Of a DNA stretch of 64,000 nucleotides, positions 34,612-43,301 are shown piece after piece (position 1 is the stretch's first letter; every line of letters starts with the position of its first letter). The DNA is from JAIQGF01 sp051006995 (GTDB taxonomy: Bacteria; Acidobacteriota; Terriglobia; Terriglobales; Acidobacteriaceae). The notes under the pieces were generated by a model. The model worked only from the letters and a program-made list of their open reading frames with translations. It had not been told where the DNA came from and did not search any database. Made by a program: the position numbers and the translations under genes. Where the stretch lies: positions 90,055-154,054 of the forward strand of contig JBPCSQ010000010.1 of assembly GCA_051006995.1 (NCBI GenBank), given 5' to 3'.

Positions 34612-35388
34612 TTACTTGGCCTTCTTCAGAAAACGATAGCCGACAATCACTTTCAGGATCAGCCGGTCGGTGGACCGCGTCGTACCGATGCCGGCGCCGG
34701 CGTTGAATTCCCAATTGGGTGAGAGATTCAGGTCAATGCTGGGAAAGATCTGCTGCTCCTGCTCGGCGAGGGAATCGAAATTGGAGATGGGGCCGAGCGC
34801 GCCGTAGTACTCCAGGCCGGCGGAAACTTTCTTCGTCAGATCGTAACTGAACTTGGCGTTGGGCGAGAACTCGAAACCCTTGCCGGAGTTCGCGCCCACC
34901 AGCGCCCTTTCCAGGGAAGGATTGAAGGCGAAGTACCAACGGCCAAGTTTCTTGTCCACGATGGGGCGCAATTCGAAGGTCCAAGTGTCGGCGGAGAACA
35001 GCGGGCGCTGGTAGCCGAACTCGGTAGAGAGACTCACGCCCACGGGCCAGTGCCATTTGTCGGGAACGCGGACGCGCGGGCGGACGTGGTCGCCGACCCA
35101 CTGCCACCCGTAGCCGGAATGAGCATAGGTAAAGATATAGAAGCCGGTCTCAAACCAATCATTCCAGCCGTGGGTGATCTCGAAGGTTTCGTGGACGGCG
35201 TGCTGCGTGGGGCGCATGCCGTCCTCGAAGGAATGCCCCCGGGGCGTGAAGTTGGTGTGCGTCTCGAACATGGTCGCGCCTTTTTCAACGGTGTCGGCGC
35301 CGTAGACCTGAATCTCGTAGTTGTCCTGGGCAAGCGCGGGTGCAGCGGCAACGAGGACGGCAACCAGGACGAGCAGCGGTCGCAACAT
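34612..35388 (-). CDS. Small outer-membrane beta-barrel protein
   Basis: A 258-residue exported protein. Cleaved signal (LLVLVAVLVAAAPALA), then amphipathic strands with many aromatics (GWNDWFETGFYIFTYAHSG, WYFAFNPSLERALVG) and the C-terminal strand LILKVIVGYRFLKKAK. By pattern it resembles transporter or MetA-pathway-type OmpW-like barrels, but I cannot name the family. Located between the TrmO-like gene and cytochrome c. Confidence 0.7.
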   Translation of the reverse strand: MLRPLLVLVAVLVAAAPALAQDNYEIQVYGADTVEKGATMFETHTNFTPRGHSFEDGMRPTQHAVHETFEITHGWNDWFETGFYIFTYAHSGYGWQWVGDHVRPRVRVPDKWHWPVGVSLSTEFGYQRPLFSADTWTFELRPIVDKKLGRWYFAFNPSLERALVGANSGKGFEFSPNAKFSYDLTKKVSAGLEYYGALGPISNFDSLAEQEQQIFPSIDLNLSPNWEFNAGAGIGTTRSTDRLILKVIVGYRFLKKAK

Positions 35389-35424
35389 GTTCCCTGTTCG
35401 ATGATGGCGAAAAAATCAGGATGC

Positions 35425-35901
35425 CTATTTTGGCGTCCAGTAGGTGGTGGCCAGTTCGCGCGCCCACGCCGGTTCACGTATTTCGCCGCGCGGGCCGAAC
35501 AGCGCCATGTAGGGTTTGACGTCCAGCACCGGGGTACCCTCGATGGCGTCCAGGTCCTCCACGGCGATGGTGAGGCCGTTGACCGATACCAGCCGGCAGA
35601 CAGTGGCCCCGATTCGGCTGGGGCGGTGCCGGGCGCGCTGGGCAAAAATGCCTAGTTTCGGCCAGTCAGTGCGATTGCGCGGATGCCGCTGGCCATAAAC
35701 AATGTCTTCCTCCCTGAGCTGATGGAAGACGAAAAACACCTCGACGTGGGAGAAGTCGGTCAGCCCCTGGAGCGATTCGGGCGAAAAGCGCGAGGCGTCG
35801 ATCTCGATGCGGGCGACGATGCCGCCGAAGACTTCATCACGCGGCTCGCGAATGGGGCTGCGCACGACTCCGACCGGAGTGAGCGCGATGGGATCGTTCA
35901 T
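35425..35901 (-). CDS. trmO: TrmO/TsaA-like tRNA methyltransferase
   Basis: A 158-residue protein of the UPF0066 family. Family motifs: PVGVVRSPIREPRDE at the N-terminus, LGIFAQRARHRPSRIGATVCRL in the core and LDAIEGTPVLDVKPYM near the end. The E. coli homologue N6-methylates threonylcarbamoyl-adenosine at position 37 of tRNA-Thr. The protein lacks the C-terminal extension of the E. coli enzyme, so the substrate may differ. Confidence 0.85.
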   Translation of the reverse strand: MNDPIALTPVGVVRSPIREPRDEVFGGIVARIEIDASRFSPESLQGLTDFSHVEVFFVFHQLREEDIVYGQRHPRNRTDWPKLGIFAQRARHRPSRIGATVCRLVSVNGLTIAVEDLDAIEGTPVLDVKPYMALFGPRGEIREPAWARELATTYWTPK

Positions 35902-35930
35902 GACGTAATTGTAGAGGAGGCAGGGTGGCG

Positions 35931-36320
35931 TCAGGCTGCGGCGGCGCTGTCGCCGGCAAGCGAGTCCCGCACCGCGCCGAGCAGTTCGTCGAGAGGGACA
36001 GGCTTAGCCAGGAGCCTGAAATCGTGGCCGGTGAGCCGCGCGGTCTCGATGAGATCGGTGGTTGCGGCATTGCCCGAGAACAGCAGGATGCGCGTGGCCG
36101 GCAGCTCCCGGGTGAGCGCAATGGCGAGTTCCACGCCGTTCATGCGCGGCATCACGACATCGGAGAGAACAAGGTCAGGATGGAGCCGGCGAGCCATGTC
36201 GAGCGCGACATCGCCATCGTCGGCCGTGGCCGTTTCGTAGCCATGCATCTTCAGAATGGCCGACGAGGTCATCGTGATAGCGGGTTCGTCATCAACAACG
36301 AGAATGAGTCGACGTTTCAC
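35931..36320 (-). CDS. Single-domain response regulator
   Basis: A 129-residue CheY-like receiver. Acidic pair in ILVVDDEPAI, phosphoacceptor Asp in DLVLSDVVMPRMNG, Ser in LLFSGNA and Lys in RLLAKPVPLDELL are all present, so it should be phosphorylatable. No output domain. The GTG at 36320 was chosen because it gives the standard receiver N-terminus. No histidine kinase is adjacent. Confidence 0.85.
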   Translation of the reverse strand: MKRRLILVVDDEPAITMTSSAILKMHGYETATADDGDVALDMARRLHPDLVLSDVVMPRMNGVELAIALTRELPATRILLFSGNAATTDLIETARLTGHDFRLLAKPVPLDELLGAVRDSLAGDSAAAA

Positions 36321-36408
36321 GAGTGGCCCGTCTGGAGATCCGACTTGTACGGCTGAACTTAGTGCGATGCGAGAATGCAGGGCAGAGTTGCACCGGAATC
36401 CAGCCCTG

Positions 36409-37626
36409 TCATTCAAACCGCAAGGCTTCGATGGGATCCAGCCGCGCCGCTTTCCGCGCCGGGTAGAAGCCGAAAAAGATCCCGACGGCCATGGAGAAGA
36501 TGACGGCGGCAAGAATTGCCATGGGCGAGATCAGTACGGCCCATCCCAGCGTCTTGGTAATCACCAGTGAGCTGCCCACGCCGAAGAAGATGCCGATGGC
36601 GCCGCCAATCAGGCTGAGCACCACCGACTCGCTGAGGAACTGGCGCTGCACATCCTGCTCGGTAGCGCCGATGGCAATGCGGATGCCGATTTCGCGGGTG
36701 CGCTCGGTCACCGACACCAGCATGATGTTCATGATGCCGATGCCGCCGACAATGAGAGAGACTCCGGCGATGGAGGCCAGCAGCAGCGTCATGACCCGCG
36801 AAGACTGGTCGGCAAGCTCGGCGATGTCGGCGAGATTGCGGACAAAGAAGTCATCATCCTGTCCTTGCCGGATGCGGTGCCGATCGCGCAGCAGCGAAGT
36901 GATCTGCTGCTGGGCCGCGTAGCTGGCGGGCTGCGAAACCGCGGAAACCATGATGAACTGCAGCCAATCCTGGCCAGTGATTTTCTTCTGCAACGTAGTA
37001 ATGGGAACAACGATGGTGTCGTCCTGGTCCTGGCCCATGCCGGACTGCCCTTTCGGCGCCAGCACGCCCACCACCTGGAACGGAAGATTGCCAACGCGAA
37101 TGGTGGCGCCGACTGGATCGGTTGCGCCGAACAGATTCTGGCGCACGGTTTCGCCGATGACGGCGACATTGGCGGCCAGCGTCACGTCTTCCTGGCTGAA
37201 GCTGGTGCCGGCCTGGAAGGGCCAGTCGCGGATGTCGAAGTACTGCGGCTCAGTGCCAGTGATGCGGGTGTACCAGTTCTGGTTTTCGAAAACGACTTGT
37301 GCGCTGGAACCCGAACCGGGCGCTGCCTTAGCCACCGTCGGAATCTCGCGCTGGATGGCCTGCATATCGCTATAGAGGAGAGTCTTGGTCTGACCCCAGC
37401 CCATGTGCAAGCCGCCGCGCGTGACGGTACCGCTGGAGACGAACAGCAGGTTGCTGCCCATGGAGGCGATCTGGTCCTGAACCTTCTGCTGCGCGCCCTG
37501 GCCAACGCCAACCATGGCGATGACGGCGCCGACACCGATAATGATGCCCAGCATGGTGAGCGCCGAACGCATCTTGTTGCGGGCGAGGGCGCGAAGGGCG
37601 ATTTTTAACGTTGCGCGGAAATCCAT
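36409..37626 (-). CDS. MacB-type ABC transporter permease
   Basis: About 405 residues. N-terminal TM (MRSALTMLGIIIGVGAVIAMVGVG), a ~240-residue periplasmic MacB core domain, and three C-terminal TMs around SSRVMTLLLASIAGVSLIVGGIGIMNIMLVSV with the ERTREIGIRIAIGA coupling helix, ending ARKAARLDPIEALRFE. These are hallmarks of MacB/LolC-type mechanotransmission transporters. Its ATPase is a separate gene overlapping or abutting upstream. ATG 37626 or a TTG at 37653 (which would overlap the ATPase stop by 4 bp) are both possible. Confidence 0.93.
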   Translation of the reverse strand: MDFRATLKIALRALARNKMRSALTMLGIIIGVGAVIAMVGVGQGAQQKVQDQIASMGSNLLFVSSGTVTRGGLHMGWGQTKTLLYSDMQAIQREIPTVAKAAPGSGSSAQVVFENQNWYTRITGTEPQYFDIRDWPFQAGTSFSQEDVTLAANVAVIGETVRQNLFGATDPVGATIRVGNLPFQVVGVLAPKGQSGMGQDQDDTIVVPITTLQKKITGQDWLQFIMVSAVSQPASYAAQQQITSLLRDRHRIRQGQDDDFFVRNLADIAELADQSSRVMTLLLASIAGVSLIVGGIGIMNIMLVSVTERTREIGIRIAIGATEQDVQRQFLSESVVLSLIGGAIGIFFGVGSSLVITKTLGWAVLISPMAILAAVIFSMAVGIFFGFYPARKAARLDPIEALRFE

Positions 37627-37649
37627 AACCTTGTCCAGTCTAGCTGGTT

Positions 37650-38435
37650 TCAATCCTCCAGCGTCGGCATTTTGGCCAGCACCTCGGCGGCGCGGGGCCG
37701 ATTCAGCACAGGTTCATCGCGGCGGATTTTGCCGTCGCGAAAGACGACAGTACGTTTGGCGAACTGCGCGATATCGGGCTCGTGTGTCACCAGCACGATG
37801 GTCAGCCCGTGCGCATTCAGTTCCTGGAAAATCTGCATGATCTCCACCGACGTGCGGCTATCGAGGTTCCCGGTGGGCTCGTCGGCCAAAAGGATAGAGG
37901 GCTGATTCACCAGCGCACGTGCGATGGCAACGCGCTGCTGCTGCCCGCCGGAAAGCTGGGATGGAAAGTGCTCCATGCGATCGCCGAGGCCGACCATGGT
38001 GAGCGCCTTGCGGCCGCGCTCGCCGCGGTCCTCTTTCTTGAGCCGCGCGTACAGCGTGGGCAGTTCGACATTCTCCAGCGCCGTGGTACGGGCCAGCAGG
38101 TTGAACCCCTGGAAGACGAAGCCGAGTTCGCGGTTGCGAACGGCGGCGAGATCGCTCTTCGCCAGCTCGGAGACGTCGGTGCCATTGAGCAGGTAACGGC
38201 CGCTGGTGGGCTTGTCGAGACAGCCCAGCAGGTTCATGAAGGTGGACTTGCCGGAGCCGCTCGGGCCCATCAGGGCGACAAACTCCCCGGGAGCGATGTC
38301 GAGCGAGACGCCGCGCAAGGCGTGGACCTTGGTTTCGCCAAGGTCGTAGTACTTGTGCACGTCTTCGACCTTGATGACGGCGGCGGCGTTCTCGCCGGCT
38401 GCGATTTCGAATTCGGGTTTGGATAGGGTTGCCAT
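37650..38435 (-). CDS. MacB-type ABC transporter ATP-binding protein
   Basis: A 261-residue ATPase. Walker A GPSGSGKST, Q-loop VFQGFNLLARTTALENV, signature LSGGQQQRVAIARAL, Walker B ILLADEPTGNLDS and the H-loop VTHEP are all intact. It pairs with the permease downstream and the MacA-like fusion protein upstream to make a tripartite exporter of peptides, macrolides or other envelope substrates. Confidence 0.95.
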   Translation of the reverse strand: MATLSKPEFEIAAGENAAAVIKVEDVHKYYDLGETKVHALRGVSLDIAPGEFVALMGPSGSGKSTFMNLLGCLDKPTSGRYLLNGTDVSELAKSDLAAVRNRELGFVFQGFNLLARTTALENVELPTLYARLKKEDRGERGRKALTMVGLGDRMEHFPSQLSGGQQQRVAIARALVNQPSILLADEPTGNLDSRTSVEIMQIFQELNAHGLTIVLVTHEPDIAQFAKRTVVFRDGKIRRDEPVLNRPRAAEVLAKMPTLED

Positions 38436-38440
38436 GTGTG

Positions 38441-38531
38441 TTCTCGTTCGTCTATCAGTCTTTCGGTCTATCAGTCCGTCGGTCGTTTAGCCAATTGGTG
38501 ATCGACCAAGAGACCGACAGACCGATCGACT
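38441..38531. repeat. Short-word array between macA-like and ATPase genes, word GGTCTATCAGTC
   Basis: GTCTATCAGTCTTTCGGTCT and ATCAGTCCGTCGGTCG, then a diverged inverse GACCAAGAGACCGACAGACC. It starts within 2 nt of the upstream stop codon and fills the 97-nt gap. Confidence 0.75.
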
Positions 38532-38532
38532 G

Positions 38533-39894
38533 TTACCGTCCGGGCATTCCGCCGCTCATGCGGGGTGCGCTAGAGGACGCCCCGGCGCCGCTCGCAGCCT
38601 TTGCCGCCGACGCGGCGCCAGTAATCAACTGGTCGCCGGCGTTCAGCGAGCCGTGCAGCACCTGCGCCACCTCGGTGAAGGTATGGTCGGTGATGCCGGA
38701 CTTGATCTGCACCGGAACCAGCTTCTTGTCCGCGGTGATCTTCCACACGATGCCCGAATCCTGCGCCGGCGCGTGCGTCTGGGCGGCAGTTGCGGCTTGG
38801 GCGTTCTGCCCCGGCTGCTGGCGCTGCCGAGTCTTGCCAGAACCGCCGGCAGTGATGCCGTTCTGCTGCAAGAGCGCGCGCAATTGGTCGGGCTTCAAGT
38901 CGGGCGTGTAGCGGAGCGCGGCGTTGGGAACCTTGACCACGTCCGTCGCATTGGCGACCGGGATGGTCACGTAGGCGGTCATGCCCGGGAACAACTTCGT
39001 GTCCGGGTTGGAGAAATCAATGATGCTGTTGTAGGTGACCACGTTCTGCACGGTCGTGGGGTTCATGCGAATCTGCGAAACCACGCCACGGAAGGTGTCG
39101 CGCGGGAAGGCATCCACCTTGAATGTGACCGGCTGGCCGACCTTGATTTGCCCGACGTCGCTCTCGTCCGTCGCGGCATAGACCTGCATCTTGGTGAGGT
39201 CCTGCGCGATGTTGAACAAGTTTGGCGCCTGCAAGGAAGCGGCGACGGTCTGGCCGACGTCCACGTTGCGCGCCACCACTACGCCGTCAATCGGCGAGCG
39301 GATGATGGTGTGGTCCAGGTTGGTCTGCGCGACGGAAACCGCGGCAGCCTTTTGCTGCACCTGCGCTGCCGCCTGCGTGACCTGCGCCTGCGCGGCGCTG
39401 ACCGCGGCGGCGGCACTGTCGTGGGTGGCCTTCGCCTGATCCAGCTGCTGCTGGGCCACAACCCCTTCCTTGGCGAGCGCCGCATTGCGCTCATAATCGG
39501 CGGAAGCCTGCTGCGCGGCGGCTTGCGCCTTCACCAGGTTGGCCTTCGCCGTCGCCAGGTTCGCCTTCGCGTCCTGAAGATCGGCCTGCGCTTGCAAGAG
39601 CGCTCCCTGGAACAAAGACGGGTCAATGCGGGCGATCACCTGATTCTTCGTCACGTGCGAGTTGAAGTCGGCGGAGAGGGACTGAATCGTGCCCGAAACC
39701 TGCGAGCCGACCTGCACGGTGGTCACGGCATTGATGGTGCCGGTGGCCTCGACCACATCATGGATGTCTCCGCGCTCGGCCTTGGCAGTGAAGTACTGAG
39801 ACTTGGGCGCGCGCCCAAAATCGAAGGCGGCGAACAGCCCAACCGCGATCACCAGGGCGAGTACGATCAGCCACTTGTTCTTGAGGAGCTTCAT
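38533..39894 (-). CDS. macA: MacA-like periplasmic membrane-fusion protein
   Basis: A ~453-residue HlyD-family adaptor. N-terminal anchor (WLIVLALVIAVGLFAAFDFG), a lipoyl half-domain, an Ala/Gln-rich coiled-coil hairpin of ~120 residues (LVKAQAAAQQASADYERN onward), the second lipoyl half IRSPIDGVVVARNVDVGQTV, and beta-barrel domains. The C-terminus is Ala/Ser-rich. It links the ABC permease to an outer-membrane channel. GGAG lies 8 nt before the ATG at 39894. Divergent from the CpxR-like regulator. Confidence 0.93.
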   Translation of the reverse strand: MKLLKNKWLIVLALVIAVGLFAAFDFGRAPKSQYFTAKAERGDIHDVVEATGTINAVTTVQVGSQVSGTIQSLSADFNSHVTKNQVIARIDPSLFQGALLQAQADLQDAKANLATAKANLVKAQAAAQQASADYERNAALAKEGVVAQQQLDQAKATHDSAAAAVSAAQAQVTQAAAQVQQKAAAVSVAQTNLDHTIIRSPIDGVVVARNVDVGQTVAASLQAPNLFNIAQDLTKMQVYAATDESDVGQIKVGQPVTFKVDAFPRDTFRGVVSQIRMNPTTVQNVVTYNSIIDFSNPDTKLFPGMTAYVTIPVANATDVVKVPNAALRYTPDLKPDQLRALLQQNGITAGGSGKTRQRQQPGQNAQAATAAQTHAPAQDSGIVWKITADKKLVPVQIKSGITDHTFTEVAQVLHGSLNAGDQLITGAASAAKAASGAGASSSAPRMSGGMPGR

Positions 39895-40181
39895 ATGCAT
39901 TTCTCCGTTGCTACTGGATTGGACACGGCGGAGAAGCTGCGGGGAGTAAAGAGTCAGTCAGTGCGGAGTAAATGTTTGTAACTGCGGTTGTGGTGGAGGG
40001 TGGCGGCTGGAAAAAGCCGTGGGAGAGCGGCTTTATGGGGCTTGGAGGAGCGCATGCCGTTCTCCCACGAATGTCAGTGGCCGCTCATGGAGGCGCCGTG
40101 TGCAGCCACTGACTCTGTTTCACTCTGTACAGTTAGACACGAATCCGCGACAGCGTGGCGTAAAGAGTTCGTGAACATGAC

Positions 40182-40196
40182 GTAAAGATTTGTAAA
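40182..40196 (+). promoter_or_regulatory. CpxR-type box GTAAA-N5-GTAAA
   Basis: Exact GTAAA-GATTT-GTAAA in the macA/cpxR divergent gap (39895-40260). A diverged second copy, GTAAA-N6-GTGAA, is at 40160-40175. Apart from these, the gap holds no gene I can see. Confidence 0.55.
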
Positions 40197-40260
40197 TGGC
40201 GTCGCGGCCGCATGGCCGCAGTAGTGGCGCGGGCGCGGTTGGGTGTAAAAGTAAGGTGGC

Positions 40261-40959
40261 ATGGAACGCGTGCTGATCGTGGACGACGACGTGGAGCTGT
40301 GCGAGCTGGTGACCGAATACCTCACGCCGGAAGCCTTTGAAGTGGAAGTGGTCCACAACGGGGTGGACGGGCTGAAGCGGGCGTTGTCGGGCGAGCATGC
40401 GATTGTGATCCTGGATGTCATGCTGCCCGGCATGAATGGACTGGAGGTGCTGCGGCGCCTGCGGGCCGAGTCACGCGTGCCGGTGCTGATCCTCACAGCC
40501 CGCGGGGATGACGTGGACCGGATCGTCGGGCTGGAAATCGGGGCGGACGACTACCTGCCGAAGCCCTTCAACCCGCGCGAACTGGTGGCGCGGACGCGGG
40601 CCATCCTGCGGCGCACGCTGCAGCCGGCCGCGCCGCCGCTGGAGAAGATCGCGGTAGGAGACGTGGAACTCGACCCGGCGGCCCGCGTCGTGCGGCGCGG
40701 CGGCGAGGCGGTCGAGCTCACCTCGGTGGAGTTCGGCATGCTGGAAGCGCTGATGCGCGCCGCCGGGCAGGTGGTAACGCGCGAGAGCCTAGCGCAGTCG
40801 GTGCTAGGCCGCAGGTTCATGCCGTACGACCGCAGCATTGATATGCACGTCAGCAAGCTGCGCAAGAAGCTGGGCGACCCCAGCGAGGATTCCGAGCGTA
40901 TCAAGACCATCCGCGGCGTCGGCTACGTCTTCACGCGGCCCAGCGAAGGCGAGAGGTAG
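40261..40959 (+). CDS. cpxR: CpxR-like OmpR-family response regulator
   Basis: A 232-residue regulator. Receiver domain with phosphoacceptor Asp52 (AIVILDVMLPGMNG) and the conserved Lys in GADDYLPKPFNPRELVAR. The winged-helix output domain contains LGRRFMPYDRSIDMHVSKLR, very close to the same region of E. coli CpxR (LGKRLTPFDRAIDMHISNLR). In enterobacteria CpxR senses envelope stress through CpxA. A CpxR-type box is 65 nt upstream, suggesting autoregulation and control of the divergent MacAB-like exporter. Confidence 0.92.
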   Translation: MERVLIVDDDVELCELVTEYLTPEAFEVEVVHNGVDGLKRALSGEHAIVILDVMLPGMNGLEVLRRLRAESRVPVLILTARGDDVDRIVGLEIGADDYLPKPFNPRELVARTRAILRRTLQPAAPPLEKIAVGDVELDPAARVVRRGGEAVELTSVEFGMLEALMRAAGQVVTRESLAQSVLGRRFMPYDRSIDMHVSKLRKKLGDPSEDSERIKTIRGVGYVFTRPSEGER

Positions 40960-42321
40960 ATGCGGAGCCTGTTTCTCAAAATCTTCCTCTGGTTCTGGGT
41001 GACTCTGGTGCTGGTGGGAGCGGCGCTGGTGATCACCTGGGGTATCCAGCCGGAAGTGCTGGTTGCGCGCTGGCGCGGCGCCACCAGTGATGCGGTCGCG
41101 CTGTACGCGCAATCGGCGGCCGAAGAACTGGACCGCTACGGCCTGGATGCCACCAACAACTATTTCCAGCGGCTGCAAAGCTCGTCGCACATCAAGGCGA
41201 CGCTGTTCACGGAAGATGCGCAGCGCATCGCCGGCGTGGTTTCCAAGCCAGCGCAGCAACTGGCGCCGCATGCCGGTTTGAACGGCGAGCCGGCGTTCGT
41301 GATCGGCAGCGAAACGGCGCTGGCGGCCCAGCGGACCTTGGGACCGTCGGGCAGAACTTATATCTTCGTGGCGGAGATGCCCCGGCCGCCCACCGCGGCA
41401 TGGCGGTTGCTGGCCAGCCGTCACATCGAGCGCTGGATCGCGGCGTTCTTGATTTCGGGATTCATTTGCTACCTGCTGGCGCGGTATCTGACGAGGCCGA
41501 TCCTTCGCCTGCGTGGGGCCGCCAACGAACTTGCCGAGGGCAACCTGAGCGCGCGCGCGGCGCCGGAACTGGAGCGGCGGGGCGACGAACTGGGCGAACT
41601 GGTGCGCGGCTTCAACCAGATGGCGGAACGAATCGAGACGCTGATCACCGGCCAGCGGCAGCTGATCAGCGATATCTCGCACGAATTGCGATCGCCGCTG
41701 GCGCGCCTGAGCGTTGCGCTGGGGCTGGCGCGGCAGCGTGCCGGCGACGGAGCCGCTAGCGCGCTGGACCGCATCGAGCGCGAAGCGGAGCGGCTGAACG
41801 AGATGATCGGGAAGCTGCTCTCTCTGGCGCGCATGCAGGCCGCTTCAGGGCCGCCGGAGAAATCGCAGATCCGGCTCGATCAGGTGGTCAGCGAGGTCGC
41901 CGATGACGCCAGCTTCGAGGCGCAGGAACGAAACTGCGCGGTGAAGATCGTATCGGCGAGCCCGTGCAGCACCGAGGGCAGCGCCGAACTGCTGCGCAGC
42001 GCCATCGAAAATGTAGTGCGCAACGCGCTGCGTTACACGGCGCCGGCCAGCACGGTGGAAATTGCCCTGGCGCACCGCGATTCCACGGCGGAGATCAGCA
42101 TCCGCGATCACGGGCCCGGGGTGCCGGAGAACGAGTTGAGGAACCTGTTCCAGCCGTTCTACCGGGTGGCGAACGCGCGCGAGCGAGAGACCGGAGGCAC
42201 CGGACTGGGCCTGGCCATCACCGAGCGCGCGGTGCGCCTGCACGGCGGAACGGTCCAGGCACAGAACGCGCTCGGCGGCGGATTGCTGGTGAACATCCGG
42301 CTGCCCGCGAAGTGCGGATGA
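40960..42321 (+). CDS. cpxA: CpxA-like sensor histidine kinase
   Basis: A 453-residue kinase. TM1 (LFLKIFLWFWVTLVLVGAALV), ~110-residue periplasmic sensor, TM2 (WIAAFLISGFICYLLARYL), HAMP, HisKA with phospho-His in ISDISHELRSPLARLS, and HATPase with the N box (ENVVRNALRYT), G1 (DHGPGVPENELRN) and G2 (GGTGLGLAI). It starts directly after the cpxR stop codon, so the two are one unit. Senses an envelope signal; what signal cannot be told. Confidence 0.93.
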   Translation: MRSLFLKIFLWFWVTLVLVGAALVITWGIQPEVLVARWRGATSDAVALYAQSAAEELDRYGLDATNNYFQRLQSSSHIKATLFTEDAQRIAGVVSKPAQQLAPHAGLNGEPAFVIGSETALAAQRTLGPSGRTYIFVAEMPRPPTAAWRLLASRHIERWIAAFLISGFICYLLARYLTRPILRLRGAANELAEGNLSARAAPELERRGDELGELVRGFNQMAERIETLITGQRQLISDISHELRSPLARLSVALGLARQRAGDGAASALDRIEREAERLNEMIGKLLSLARMQAASGPPEKSQIRLDQVVSEVADDASFEAQERNCAVKIVSASPCSTEGSAELLRSAIENVVRNALRYTAPASTVEIALAHRDSTAEISIRDHGPGVPENELRNLFQPFYRVANARERETGGTGLGLAITERAVRLHGGTVQAQNALGGGLLVNIRLPAKCG

Positions 42322-42404
42322 GGTCTCTCAGGCTTTTCCCATCCTGAACTTCAGCATGAAAAAATGCTTGCACCGCTGCGGCGCCAGTCCCAGCGGGACG
42401 GCAT

Positions 42405-42980
42405 ACTAGTAGCCCAGCACGGAAGTGCTGGGAAAGCGGACAAAATAAAAGATGAGTCCCGTAGGGACGACACATGTCACATTCGTATATCAGCAATCGC
42501 CTGCACGTGGTGTTCAGCACGAAAGACCGGCGGGACCTGATCCTCGACAGCACGAGGCTGTGGGCGTACATGGAAGGTATCGGCAAGAACCATAACATTC
42601 CCGTGTTCGTGGCGGGCGGCACGGCAAACCACATTCACCTTTTGCTCACAGTTCCGGCGACAATTCCGGTCGCAAAGGCGATACAAACGTTGAAAGCGAA
42701 CTCGTCCAAATGGATGCGCGCAACGATTCCGGATTTTGCATGGCAAGAGGGTTATGGAGCATTCAGCGTGAGCGCTTCCGGCGTTGACGCTGTCGCACAA
42801 TACATCCGTAATCAACCGAAGCACCATGCCGAGCATAGCTTCGAAGATGAGTTCCGCTCGTTGCTCATGCGGCATGGCCTGAGCTTCGACGAGCGTTACG
42901 TTTTGGGTTGAGGTTCGTCCCTCCGGGACTCTGCTCATCCTCTAGACCGCTACCCAGCACTTCCATGCTGGGCTACTAGT
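42405..42980 (+). mobile_element. REP-associated transposase element with nested hairpins
   Basis: A 576-bp unit with 28-bp terminal inverted repeats that differ at one base. The left repeat begins ACTAGTAGCCCAGCAC and the right ends GGGCTACTAGT. Each repeat is itself a hairpin (CCCAGCAC / GTGCTGGG) preceded by GTAG, as in REP sequences. Inner hairpins GTCCC-GTA-GGGAC (42456-42468) and GTCCC-TCC-GGGAC (42917-42929) flank the gene. A further GTCCC-AGC-GGGAC lies outside at 42387-42399. Confidence 0.75.
42474..42911 (+). CDS. IS200/IS605-like Y1 transposase (RAYT type)
   Basis: A 145-residue HUH single-strand transposase. The HUH motif is NHIHLLL (about residue 44) and the catalytic Tyr is in VAQYIRNQPKHHAEHSFEDE near residue 108. 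Other family features: SNRLHVVFSTKDRRDL and AWQEGYGAFSVS. Its length, single-copy setting and flanking GTAG hairpins fit REP-associated tyrosine transposases, which process REP palindromes. It appears intact. Confidence 0.85.
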   Translation: MSHSYISNRLHVVFSTKDRRDLILDSTRLWAYMEGIGKNHNIPVFVAGGTANHIHLLLTVPATIPVAKAIQTLKANSSKWMRATIPDFAWQEGYGAFSVSASGVDAVAQYIRNQPKHHAEHSFEDEFRSLLMRHGLSFDERYVLG

Positions 42981-42985
42981 GGGCC

Positions 42986-43140
42986 GCGCCTCCGGCGCAT
43001 GAAGCCGAAACGATTCCCCCCATGGGGAAACCTAAGCCTCGCCTCTGGCGCATGAAGCCGCTACGATTCCGCCCATGGGAAACGTAAGCCTCGCCGCCGG
43101 CGGATGAAGGCGTCAACAATTCCAGTCATGGAAAGAACGT
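42986..43140. repeat. Three tandem ~52-bp repeats beside the transposase element
   Basis: Three units, each with GCC(T)C, then GGCGCATGAAGCCG, then ACGATTCC, then CCATGGG and AAACNTAAG. Units 1 and 2 are close; the third is degraded. Together with the hairpins this fills most of the 42912-43301 gap. Confidence 0.7.
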
Positions 43141-43301
43141 CACGCGCCTAGCACTGTTTTGCTTCACGCACATCCCCCTGAGTCACGCATCACGGCTTCT
43201 AGTGCCGCGTATCACTGCGGGTAGCGCCATGCACGCTGAAAATCCAAGTTGCGCGGTGCACCGGGCAGTTGTAAGCGCGGTGTTGGAGCGCGGGGTTGCG
43301 C

